A stretch of DNA of 19,582 bases from Opitutia bacterium UBA977. Its GTDB lineage: Bacteria; Verrucomicrobiota; Verrucomicrobiia; Opitutales; Coraliomargaritaceae. The position numbers and the translations under genes were made by a program. Under the pieces are notes generated by a model that ran no database searches, was not told the DNA's origin, and saw only the letters and a program-made list of their open reading frames with translations. Shown here piece by piece: positions 6,661 through 14,500 of this stretch. Position 1 is the first letter of the stretch. Each line of letters opens with the position of its first letter. Where the stretch lies: contig DBBT01000065.1 of the NCBI GenBank assembly GCA_002292345.1, forward strand, positions 1,364 through 20,945. The letters run 5' to 3'.

Positions 6661-9600
6661 TTACCAGCCGAGTTCAACCAAGCGATAGAAGCGCTTCGAA
6701 GTCTCGGTGTCGTGCTCGGCATTCACTGTGACACTGCCGTCTGCATTGGTCGTAAAAAATGCATCACTGACATCATCCCACTGCTCCAGTGTATCGGAGA
6801 CTTTAAGCACCCACGCGGTATTTGGTGGCGTGAATGTGAGCGTATCATCGGAGCCGATGCCCCCCACTTGCAACTCAAGGACTGGCGACTCAGTCGGCAA
6901 ATGGCCGGCGGGATTCGTCCCATACTGATACTCCTGCCAGTTGAATTTTCCGTCGCTGTCGGAATCGAGCAAATCAGCTGCGGCGTAGTCGCCGCCGGTG
7001 ACGAGCTCGTAGGCATCGAGCCATGTGTTCTGGCTTGCTCTCTGCATTTTAAGTTCGAGCCACTTCTGATAATAGCGCGCGCCCATAGTCTTATACTCAT
7101 CCACGCTGAAGTGAATGGTTGTATTCCCCTGCAGATCATGCAAATCGACAAAGTCCGCATTCGGAACCAGATTGGCGATGTCCCGATGCACTGCATCGAC
7201 TGTGCTCATCTCCGGGAAGTTACTATAGTAATTATCGATGCGATAATAGTGCATGGTTCCCAGAATAAAGGGCGTATCCTCCGTAGAAACAAAGGCATCC
7301 ACACGGCTACGGTGTCGCTCGACCATTGCGGTCAGGTTTGCGGCATAGGCCGAGGAAGCGGCCACCGTCTTGGTATCGGCTTCACCCTGATGCCACAAGA
7401 TGCCACCGAACTCAATCGTCTCATAGCGGGTGCTCAGATCATTTTGGTCAAACGCCCCTTCAAAATATGGAGTGACCAGCAAATCGAGACTGTCGCCATC
7501 ATTCCAACGATTATTGGCGAACCCGGTGCCGCCATAAGCATTTTTAATAATGAGCACGTCTTCGTCCGGATGATCCGCGGCATAGGCTCGGGCAAAATAG
7601 AAATCGAGTGCGGTATCCGCTTCATCAGCGCTCTGCCCTGGGTCTTCGGACGCCTGCAAGGGCTGGAACGCGGGGATCAGCGTATTCTCGGCTTCTGAAT
7701 CATAGAAATGACGGGCATGTCCGTGTGACAGCTGAAGCATATTCGGCAACGGATGATCCGCCATTCCATACACATTGGAGGGAGCATCGGGGGCGTAGCC
7801 GGCCATATTGGACTGACCCTCAGTCAGGAAAATGATCAGTTTGCGGTTCTGTTGCTTTTCCGTGATTCGATAGGTGCCGCCTGCACTCAGAGCGGGCAAC
7901 TCTTCAACTGTCACAGTAATGGTTCCGTCGTCATTCACCACAAAGCTCATGTGTGGCACCACGCCCCATACGGTGTCGTCGGCGCTCGCTTCAACCACCC
8001 ATGGGGCGCTCGGCGGAATGAAATTCAGAGTATCGGCAATACTGTCGGGAGCCGCGACGGCAAAGGTGATCGCCGCAACCGGACCGGTTGGATTGGTCCC
8101 GTCGAGATATTCCTCCCAATTGAGTTTACCGTCGCCGTCGGAATCAAGCACATCGGCAGCCGCATAGTCGCCGTCGACAACCAGTCCGTAGGCATCCAAC
8201 CACGCCCGTGGTGTGCCCTTGCCTGTGATGCCCTGCACTTCGAGCCACTTCTGATAGTAGCGCGCTCCGATGGTTTTATATTCATCCACTAGGAAGTGAT
8301 TGGTGAGCGACCAACCCTCCTGGTCCAAATCGCTCAAATCGACGAAGTCGGCATTTGGGACCAGGTTGGCGATATCGCGATGAACCGCATCCACCTCATA
8401 ATTTAAAGAGCGTTCCTCAATCCAGCGGGACACCATGGTTCCGCAGATAAACGGCGCGCTGCTGTTTGCGATCTCGGCTTCGACGTAGCCCCGATGTCTC
8501 GCGACCAGCGCAACCAGATTGGCCCCATATACTTCAGATGCGCTCGCATCGGCTTCCCCTTGATGCCAGAGAATACCGCCGAATTCAATCGTCGTATATT
8601 CACCGCTCACCTGAGCCAAGGCCGTCTGGAGAAAAGGCGTCACATTCAAATCCAGCACGTCTCCGTCATTCCAATTATTATTTCGGAAGCCAGTGCCGCC
8701 CACGGCATTTTTAAGAATGAGAACATCCTCATCAGGATGATCCGCGGCATACGCACGCGCAAAATAGAAATCGAGAGCGGTATACGAATTGGATTTGTAT
8801 TGAGCCTCAGCGACTGAGTTATCATAGAAGGTTGTTTGCAAGGGTTGAAATGCCCGAATCAACTCATTCTCTGCGCCTACGTCATAAAAATCTCTCGGAC
8901 GGGCACGGGACAGCTGCAGCATATTCGGCAGCGGGTGATCCTCCATCCCATACACATTCGACGATGCATTGCTGCTGGCGCCCTCCATATTCGACTGCCC
9001 TTCGGTCAAGAAGATGACCAGCTTGCGGTTTTTTTGCGTTTCGATCACGCGATACGTTCTACCAGCATTCAAGGCAGGCAGCGCTTCAACACTCGCCGTA
9101 ATCGTTCCGTCGGCATTCACGACAAAGGTCATGTGCGGCACCACACCCCATACGGTGTCGTCGGTCGACGCTTCGATATGCCATGCCGTATTGGGCGGCG
9201 AAAAAGTCAGCGTATCTGGATCGCCGTTCGTGCCCTCCACCAAAGTGAAAGGAATCGGTGCGGCCACGCCCACGCCCGTCGGATCGGTGCCATCCCGGTA
9301 TTCCTCCCAATTGAGTTTGCCGTCACCATCAGAATCGAGCAGATCGGCCGCTTCATAATCGCCGCCAGTGACGAGACCATACAAATCGAGCCAACTGTGC
9401 GGGGTTCCCTGTGCGGTCTCGTCGAGTGCTTGAATTGAAATATTTGTCAGCGCAATCGCCAAATCGCCGCCGCCTTGATCATATGCGTAGTCGATCGTGC
9501 CCGACCAACTCTCTGTAAGAGTAACCGACGCGAACTCATAACCGTTTACCAATGAGCCATAGTCGACAAGCACCAGCGTGTCTCCGTTCGCGGTATCATA

Positions 9601-11328
9601 GTTGCTCAGGTCAACAATCAGGTTGTCGAGTCTCGGATCAAAAATGTCTGAGTTGTTCCACGTAGTCACCCCTGCAGCATCCGCAGTATAAGTGATATTC
9701 AAAGTGTTATTCCCCAAGCCATAAATGTCCGTATTCAAAGTGGCACCCGCTTCGATAGTAAAGTCAGCAGTCGCACGAGGCCTCATGAAAGCAAGGTCGA
9801 TGGTTCCACCAGTCGCCAACGTCAAAGCGCTCCCGGCTTGGATTGCCAGTTCAGGGTGAAATCCTGTTTTTCTTGTCCTTGATTCAAGGGTTCGACCACT
9901 TTCAACAGTATAAGTGGTATTAAAATTCACGTCATAATTGCCGGTTCCAAAGTCAATATCTACATCCTTGCCGTCCCCGGTAACGGGAGCTACATCACCG
10001 ACCCACATTGTGGCATCGGTCCAATTGCCATTTCCGGAATTGTCCCAAGTGATGGGTGGTCCAGGAGGAGTGATATTTTTTAAAGCGATCGCGAGATCAC
10101 CGCTGCCCTGATCATAAGCGTAGTCGATCGTGCCATTCCACCCCTCGGTCAGGGTCACGCTGGCAAACGTGGTGCCGTTCAAGTCGCCCGCCGCAGCATA
10201 ATCAGCAAGAATCAACGTGCTGCCGTTCGCGATGTCGTAGTTGGTCAGATCGACCGTCAAATGGTCTCCACCAATGTTAAATATGCCTGCCCCCGAGAGA
10301 GAGTTAGTCCACGTAGTCACGCCTGCCGCATCAGCGATGTAGGTGATGTTCAGTTCTTTACTGGATAAGCCATACACCATCGTATTCAACGATGCTCCAG
10401 GCTGGATCATAAAATCGCCACCGCTCGTTGCATCCGAGCGAGGTCGCATAAAGCCGATATTCATCGTGCCTCCGGTCGCCAACGTTAATGTGCCACCCGT
10501 TACGATTCCTAAATCATCCCCAAATCCATTACCAGTGAGCACCGCAGTTTTCGCAGTCAAAGACTCGCCGCTTTCAATCGTCCATGCGTAATCGAGATAA
10601 CTCTGCGTCGTAGCTGTAAGCACCACTGAATCACCGTTGACCGGGGCGACATCGCCGTCCCAGTTGGCAGTGGAGCTCCAGTTATCATCCGCAGCGCCGT
10701 CGTCCCATGTCACGGGCGATGCCATCGAAGCCGTAGCCGTCCCAATGACATCGATCTCCTGCATGACAATTCTACCATGATCTGCTGGCATCACGAACCG
10801 GATGGAATCAACGCCGGACGCGAGCACGCCAGTGGCATCATCTGTAATCGTAACACGCCGTGAGGCGGTTGTCGCTGTGGTATCAACCGTCACCAAATCG
10901 GTATACGTAGCGCTGCCCAACACACTGACCTGAACCGTGTAATCATGGTAATTAAAGTTCGTGTCGCTCGCCCACCCCGAAATCGCGATAATCGATGTCA
11001 GATCATACCCCTGCGTATTGACGGCTGTATTCAGATCGAACTGAATCGTTTGTGCCACACCGTCGTTATTGTAGTAAGTATTCTCAGTCGTGCTGGCAAT
11101 GTCTCCCGATCCGTCATTCAGGCCATCAGGGCCGAAGGTCTCCGCTCCGGCATCATAGCTAGACAGTGTGCTTTGCCCCTGATTCACCAAGTCGTTCGCA
11201 ACGATACCACCCGCAAACGCATTTTGCGTGGCGCTATCATCGACCGTAGCAATCGCTGCTGCCTGAGAAATTGAGCTCAAGCCAATGAACGCACTGAGTG
11301 CGAATAGGGTTCTGATTGTCTTCTTCAT
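6661..11328 (-). CDS. Large secreted multidomain protein with two tandem SASA/CE6-like esterase modules
   Basis: Predicted secreted carbohydrate acyl-esterase of 1555 residues with signal peptide MKKTIRTLFALSAFIGLSS. Order seen: a beta-rich N-terminal module (about 25-200) that may bind carbohydrate; two repeats of passenger/beta-helix type opening with TWDDGAADDNW (about 205-415) and TWDNSGNGNW (about 420-625); a TSP3/EF-hand-like linker DSDGDGKLNWEEY (about 645-680); SASA module 1 with GQSNM (Ser779), GGTGF and WHQGEAD (from Trp921); a second linker (about 1042-1077); SASA module 2 with GQSNM (Ser1173) and WHQGEAD (from Trp1312); a third linker and a terminal beta domain ending FYRLVELGW. 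The 394-residue spacing of the two serines shows an internal duplication. The His boxes read TNHF and TIHF, without an Asp three residues before, so activity of both modules should not be assumed. The family removes acetyl groups from sugars; a polysaccharide target fits the sulfatase neighbours. No PEP-CTERM or other sorting tail is visible. Confidence 0.9.
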   Translation of the reverse strand: MKKTIRTLFALSAFIGLSSISQAAAIATVDDSATQNAFAGGIVANDLVNQGQSTLSSYDAGAETFGPDGLNDGSGDIASTTENTYYNNDGVAQTIQFDLNTAVNTQGYDLTSIIAISGWASDTNFNYHDYTVQVSVLGSATYTDLVTVDTTATTASRRVTITDDATGVLASGVDSIRFVMPADHGRIVMQEIDVIGTATASMASPVTWDDGAADDNWSSTANWDGDVAPVNGDSVVLTATTQSYLDYAWTIESGESLTAKTAVLTGNGFGDDLGIVTGGTLTLATGGTMNIGFMRPRSDATSGGDFMIQPGASLNTMVYGLSSKELNITYIADAAGVTTWTNSLSGAGIFNIGGDHLTVDLTNYDIANGSTLILADYAAAGDLNGTTFASVTLTEGWNGTIDYAYDQGSGDLAIALKNITPPGPPITWDNSGNGNWTDATMWVGDVAPVTGDGKDVDIDFGTGNYDVNFNTTYTVESGRTLESRTRKTGFHPELAIQAGSALTLATGGTIDLAFMRPRATADFTIEAGATLNTDIYGLGNNTLNITYTADAAGVTTWNNSDIFDPRLDNLIVDLSNYDTANGDTLVLVDYGSLVNGYEFASVTLTESWSGTIDYAYDQGGGDLAIALTNISIQALDETAQGTPHSWLDLYGLVTGGDYEAADLLDSDGDGKLNWEEYRDGTDPTGVGVAAPIPFTLVEGTNGDPDTLTFSPPNTAWHIEASTDDTVWGVVPHMTFVVNADGTITASVEALPALNAGRTYRVIETQKNRKLVIFLTEGQSNMEGASSNASSNVYGMEDHPLPNMLQLSRARPRDFYDVGAENELIRAFQPLQTTFYDNSVAEAQYKSNSYTALDFYFARAYAADHPDEDVLILKNAVGGTGFRNNNWNDGDVLDLNVTPFLQTALAQVSGEYTTIEFGGILWHQGEADASASEVYGANLVALVARHRGYVEAEIANSSAPFICGTMVSRWIEERSLNYEVDAVHRDIANLVPNADFVDLSDLDQEGWSLTNHFLVDEYKTIGARYYQKWLEVQGITGKGTPRAWLDAYGLVVDGDYAAADVLDSDGDGKLNWEEYLDGTNPTGPVAAITFAVAAPDSIADTLNFIPPSAPWVVEASADDTVWGVVPHMSFVVNDDGTITVTVEELPALSAGGTYRITEKQQNRKLIIFLTEGQSNMAGYAPDAPSNVYGMADHPLPNMLQLSHGHARHFYDSEAENTLIPAFQPLQASEDPGQSADEADTALDFYFARAYAADHPDEDVLIIKNAYGGTGFANNRWNDGDSLDLLVTPYFEGAFDQNDLSTRYETIEFGGILWHQGEADTKTVAASSAYAANLTAMVERHRSRVDAFVSTEDTPFILGTMHYYRIDNYYSNFPEMSTVDAVHRDIANLVPNADFVDLHDLQGNTTIHFSVDEYKTMGARYYQKWLELKMQRASQNTWLDAYELVTGGDYAAADLLDSDSDGKFNWQEYQYGTNPAGHLPTESPVLELQVGGIGSDDTLTFTPPNTAWVLKVSDTLEQWDDVSDAFFTTNADGSVTVNAEHDTETSKRFYRLVELGW

Positions 11329-11403
11329 GAGGTATAACTTTAAAAATGATTCAGCGCGTTCCAGTGTTTGAACGCATAATACCCTCCATGCGGCTTTCTG
11401 ACT

Positions 11404-11420
11404 ACCCTACTTTCGGAGGG
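11404..11420. repeat. Palindrome family, degenerate copy
   Basis: ACCCT and GGAGGG separated by a short loop, flanked on the left by GACT as in the copy at 11647-11664. Only about four bases of each arm still pair. It lies about 75 bp upstream of the SASA protein start. Confidence 0.4.
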
Positions 11421-11425
11421 GGGAA

Positions 11426-11458
11426 CCAGCGAAGCTGGTGTGGATCCAGCAAAGCTGG
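11426..11458. repeat. Two tandem short hairpins, 20-bp period
   Basis: CCAGC-gaa-GCTGG at 11426-11438 and CCAGC-aaa-GCTGG at 11446-11458, both perfect 5-bp stems with 3-base loops, each followed by TGTG. The copies differ in the loop only, leaving the stems intact. They directly precede the octamer satellite. Confidence 0.75.
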
Positions 11459-11459
11459 T

Positions 11460-11504
11460 GTGAGAAGGTGGGAAGTGTATGAAAGTGCGAAGGTGCGAAG
11501 GTGC
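11460..11504 (+). repeat. Degenerate octamer satellite, consensus GTGNGAAG
   Basis: Successive units read GTGAGAAG, GTGGGAAG, a 9-base variant TGTATGAAA, GTGCGAAG and GTGCGAAG, then GTGC. Such short-period arrays expand by slippage and could change promoter spacing between the divergent genes; that effect is inference. Confidence 0.75.
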
Positions 11505-11646
11505 TCCCTGATCTTACCGCGTAAAGAGCTCCTCCCCTTATCAGCATATCCTTCTACACATTTTTTGCATATCCTAGTTTGCGTGACGATTGAGCACCCT
11601 CCCGCATGTGTGGCACCGATCATACGCCCCGCCTTCCTTTTTGACT

Positions 11647-11664
11647 ACCCTCTGTTTATAGGGT
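11647..11664. repeat. Palindrome family, copy 3 (one arm mismatch)
   Basis: ACCCTCT-gttt-ATAGGGT. Outer bases extend the pairing (GAC on the left, GTC on the right, with one T.G pair), giving about 11 paired positions with one mismatch in hairpin form. It lies 111 bp upstream of the preferred start codon of the sensor kinase. Confidence 0.6.
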
Positions 11665-11775
11665 GGTCGTAACCTATCTGCTGCGCTATCTTACTAAAGA
11701 CAGAATGACACCGGCTTGCCTGAGCCCGTCAACCGAACGAAGTATTCCCCTACCTCCGCCCCGCATCCCGCACAT

Positions 11776-13764
11776 ATGAACCTGAACCAAACCAGCGCAG
11801 CCATTCTTCTACTGCTGGCGGGCCTCCCCCCCGCTTCGGGCTCAGCTGTCGCTCAGGACACACCCGCTCTGGATCTAGATAAGGCCAGCCTCTCGCAACT
11901 CGAAGCCCGTGCGTCCGCAATTGATACCGAGCTCGACGAGCTGGCACACTACAGCCTGCGCAGCGGCGTCGGATCGATCGGCTACCGTTCCGATGTTCAT
12001 TTAGAAGCCGAGCACACGGAGTGGGTGCAAATTCAATTGGAAGCGGACACCCCCATCGATCAAATCGTGCTGGTGCCCTCCATCTGGCGCGACACGAAAG
12101 CCGGCTTCAAAGCCGATGGCTTCCCCTTACAATTCCGGATTATAGCGGGCACAAAAAAAGACGCAGAAGGCACCGTCATCGCCTCATTCAACAGGGATTC
12201 AACAATCCTGCCACGCATCGCCCCCTTGCTCATCCCTTGCGCAACCACGGCGTCTTGGGTGCGGGTGGAGGCCTCGGTATTGTCACCGCGCAAGTTTGAC
12301 GGAAAATATAACCTGGAGCTGTCTGAAATCATGATTTTCAACGGTGCGACGAATGTGGCACTGCATCAACCGGTGACAACCTCATCGATCATTATTAAAG
12401 ACAGCGGTGCGCGCAAAAAGGGCTATCTGGTCGATGGGTTCACGCCCTTTCTAATGGATGCGGGCCGCGGTGAGGGCACGGTCGCCTTTATCGGAGTGGC
12501 TCGCATCGATGCGCAGCCTTTCATCACCATCGATCTCGAACGCACATATTCCTTGGATCGCATCCAGCTGCATGCGATCGACTTTAACGACACCATCCCC
12601 CAATCCACACCGGCGGGCTACGGCCAGCCCAACCGACTACTGGTCGAAGGTGCTCTAAAGGCCGATTTCTCCGATGCGGTGCCACTGACTAAATATCGTA
12701 GAGGGTCGATCTATGATGTGGGGCCGATTCTCACCCAGCGATTCCCGGAGACTCCGTGCCGCTATGTGCGCCTCACGGCTCTGGAGCCCTATGTGTTCGA
12801 TGAAGACAATGAGCACCAGGCTAGAGTGGGATTCGCTGAAATTGAACTATTTTCTGGCAATCAAAATGTGGCACTCCACAAACCAGCGACCACTCACTTA
12901 CTCGACGGCACGGGGCGCTCCATCGCCGCGTTGACGGACGGCACCAACCTGTATGGCCAAATCCTACCCGTTCGACAATGGGTGGAGGAACTGGCGCATC
13001 GTCATAACTTGGAGAACGAACGCCCTCAAGTCGCTGCCGAACTGAATCGCCGCTATGCCCGCCAGAAAATCATGCTGCAGATTTTCATCTGGTTGACAGT
13101 GCTATTGGTGGTAGGGATCGGCTTCATCATTCTAATCGAACGCACCCGCCGAATACGCAAAATCTCCCGTATCAAAGAGCGCTTTGCGGCTGACCTGCAC
13201 GACGAGCTAGGCGCGAACCTACATACCATCGGACTACTCAGCGACCTGTCCAAAGAGTTGATGCATTCGCCCGACAAACTAAGCAAATTACTCGATCGTA
13301 TCCGCACCTTCACCGAACGCAGTGGCACCGCAGCGCGCTACTGCACCAACATGCTCGAAGCCAAAGGTATCTGTGAAGATCTCGTCGAAGAAATGAACCG
13401 CTCGTCCAGGCGACTCCTTTCGGACCTGGACTATCACATCGAGTTTTCAGGCGAAGCACTCTTAGAAGATCTCAAGCCCCGTGTGCGCATCGATATTTTT
13501 CTGTTCTTCAAAGAATGCCTGATCAATATCCTGCGCCACTCCGGAGCCACCAAGGTCTCAATACGCTTAGTCGCGACCCCAAAGGATATCTGCCTAACGA
13601 TTACCGATAATGGACACGGCATCGATTCTGGAAAAGACCAAGTCCCCGCTTCAAGTCGACGCCGAGCACGCCTCTTAAGGGCCAGCGTCACAGCCGAGCA
13701 CCCGAAAGAAGGCGGCACCTGCATCCACCTGTCCGTAAAACGCCACAAATTTAGAATCCTATAA
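11776..13764 (+). CDS. Membrane sensor histidine kinase (HisKA_3/NarX-DesK type) with discoidin-like sensor region
   Basis: Senses an external signal and phosphorylates the response regulator encoded next. The ATG at 11776 is preferred over an in-frame TTG at 11716 because it opens a signal peptide (MNLNQTSAAILLLLAGLPPA); 662 residues result. The extracytoplasmic part (about 30-425) contains galactose-binding/F5-8C-like modules, seen as alternating beta strands and the repeated opening NVALHQPVTTSS (about 192) and NVALHKPATTHL (about 362), so a sugar or polysaccharide ligand is plausible. One membrane span covers about 431-455 (IFIWLTVLLVVGIGFIILI). The H box DLHDELGANLHT puts the phosphoacceptor at His475. 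The ATPase domain shows an N box with Asn584 and a G1 box DNGHGID at 611-617, but the following region reads DQVPASSRRRARLL in place of the usual GxGLxNMxxRA, an unusual G2 box. The stop codon overlaps the next start (TAATG), indicating translational coupling. Confidence 0.88.
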   Translation: MNLNQTSAAILLLLAGLPPASGSAVAQDTPALDLDKASLSQLEARASAIDTELDELAHYSLRSGVGSIGYRSDVHLEAEHTEWVQIQLEADTPIDQIVLVPSIWRDTKAGFKADGFPLQFRIIAGTKKDAEGTVIASFNRDSTILPRIAPLLIPCATTASWVRVEASVLSPRKFDGKYNLELSEIMIFNGATNVALHQPVTTSSIIIKDSGARKKGYLVDGFTPFLMDAGRGEGTVAFIGVARIDAQPFITIDLERTYSLDRIQLHAIDFNDTIPQSTPAGYGQPNRLLVEGALKADFSDAVPLTKYRRGSIYDVGPILTQRFPETPCRYVRLTALEPYVFDEDNEHQARVGFAEIELFSGNQNVALHKPATTHLLDGTGRSIAALTDGTNLYGQILPVRQWVEELAHRHNLENERPQVAAELNRRYARQKIMLQIFIWLTVLLVVGIGFIILIERTRRIRKISRIKERFAADLHDELGANLHTIGLLSDLSKELMHSPDKLSKLLDRIRTFTERSGTAARYCTNMLEAKGICEDLVEEMNRSSRRLLSDLDYHIEFSGEALLEDLKPRVRIDIFLFFKECLINILRHSGATKVSIRLVATPKDICLTITDNGHGIDSGKDQVPASSRRRARLLRASVTAEHPKEGGTCIHLSVKRHKFRIL

Positions 13765-14426
13765 TGAATAAGCAAATTCACATTATGCTGGTGGAAGATC
13801 ACGCCGGTTACCGCGAGACGATCGCCATCGCCCTAGAGCAGAGCGATAACATGCAGTTGGGCAGTCAGTTCGGCACAGCCGAAATCGCTCTACGTGCACT
13901 GCAAAACACTGCCTCGCCCAAACAGCCGGATGTCATTCTGCTCGATCTAAACCTGCCTGGTATGTCGGGGATCGAAGCGCTGCCTTGGATTAAACAGTAT
14001 GCTCCCGATTCCGAAGTGATCATCCTCACACAATCCGATAACGCCGCCGATGTCACACGAGCCATCACCGAGGGCGCGGCAGGCTACCTACTGAAATCTG
14101 CCACGTTCAAGGAGATCACCGAAGGCATTCAAACCGTTATGGAAGGCGGCGCGACGCTCGATCCAGAAGTCGCACGCTTCATCATCAACTCACTGCGCGG
14201 CAAACCAAAACTCACCCAGCCCGATAAAGCACTGTCGGAGCGCGAGCTAGAAGTCCTCGAACTGATCGGGCAAGGCATGGCGAAAAAAGAGATCGCAGAT
14301 CGTCTGGACATTAGCATCACCACCGTGGCCTACCACGTGCAACACATCTACGAAAAACTCAAAGTCCCCAATGCCGCCGCCGCCGTCGACCGTGCCCACC
14401 GCCTCGGCCTATTCCCATCGGACTAA
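13764..14426 (+). CDS. LuxR/NarL-family two-component response regulator
   Basis: Cytoplasmic DNA-binding regulator of 220 residues, the partner of the kinase immediately upstream (start overlaps its stop by one base). The receiver domain (about 5-120) has the acidic pair Glu11-Asp12, phosphoacceptor Asp61 in LLDLNLPGMSG, the switch Thr89 in IILTQSD, and Lys111 in YLLKSA. A LuxR-type helix-turn-helix covers about 157-212 (LSERELEVLELIGQGM, KKEIADRLDISITTVAYHVQ). All phosphorylation residues are present, so it should be functional. Targets are unknown; the nearest candidates are the divergent SASA gene and the convergent LamG operon, including the palindromes in the upstream intergenic region. 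Ends 74 bp from the convergent neighbour; the gap has only weak inverted repeats (for example CAGTG-N6-CACTG at 14491-14506). Confidence 0.95.
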   Translation: MNKQIHIMLVEDHAGYRETIAIALEQSDNMQLGSQFGTAEIALRALQNTASPKQPDVILLDLNLPGMSGIEALPWIKQYAPDSEVIILTQSDNAADVTRAITEGAAGYLLKSATFKEITEGIQTVMEGGATLDPEVARFIINSLRGKPKLTQPDKALSERELEVLELIGQGMAKKEIADRLDISITTVAYHVQHIYEKLKVPNAAAAVDRAHRLGLFPSD

Positions 14427-14500
14427 CCAAGCCAGCCCTCGACTGAAACCAGGCAGCCTGAACGGACGACTTGATAATTTCAGTGAGTCGCAGTGGGTAA

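Larger units (their letters stand above)
11329..11775. other. Repeat-rich divergent intergenic region
   Basis: About 450 bp between two divergently transcribed genes, so it should contain both promoters, but I cannot place a convincing -35/-10 pair. It holds five repeat structures: a half palindrome at 11374-11387, a degenerate palindrome at 11404-11420, two tandem hairpins at 11426-11458, an octamer satellite at 11460-11504, and a palindrome at 11647-11664. The 9-mer GCATATCCT also occurs twice between about 11545 and 11576. No protein-coding segment is supported. Confidence 0.6.

Noticed and set aside
6604..7698. Long plus-strand open frame of 364 codons opposite the SASA gene
   Set aside because: It lies almost entirely inside the clearly coding minus-strand gene, has no recognisable domain and low-complexity His/Ile-rich composition typical of an antisense shadow.
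11426..11504. CRISPR-like array
   Set aside because: Repeats are too short, spacing is too small, and there are no unique spacers or cas genes.
11716..11775. Upstream TTG start for the sensor kinase
   Set aside because: It would place 20 polar residues before the signal peptide; the ATG at 11776 starts directly at it.
13606..13700. Frameshift in the kinase ATPase domain explaining the odd G2 box
   Set aside because: An alternative frame I checked hits a stop and shows no GxGLxNM motif, and the frame used continues into a normal ATPase end (EGGTCIHLSV).
14427..14500. Bidirectional terminator between the convergent genes
   Set aside because: Only 4-5 bp inverted repeats without a T run are present, too weak to call.
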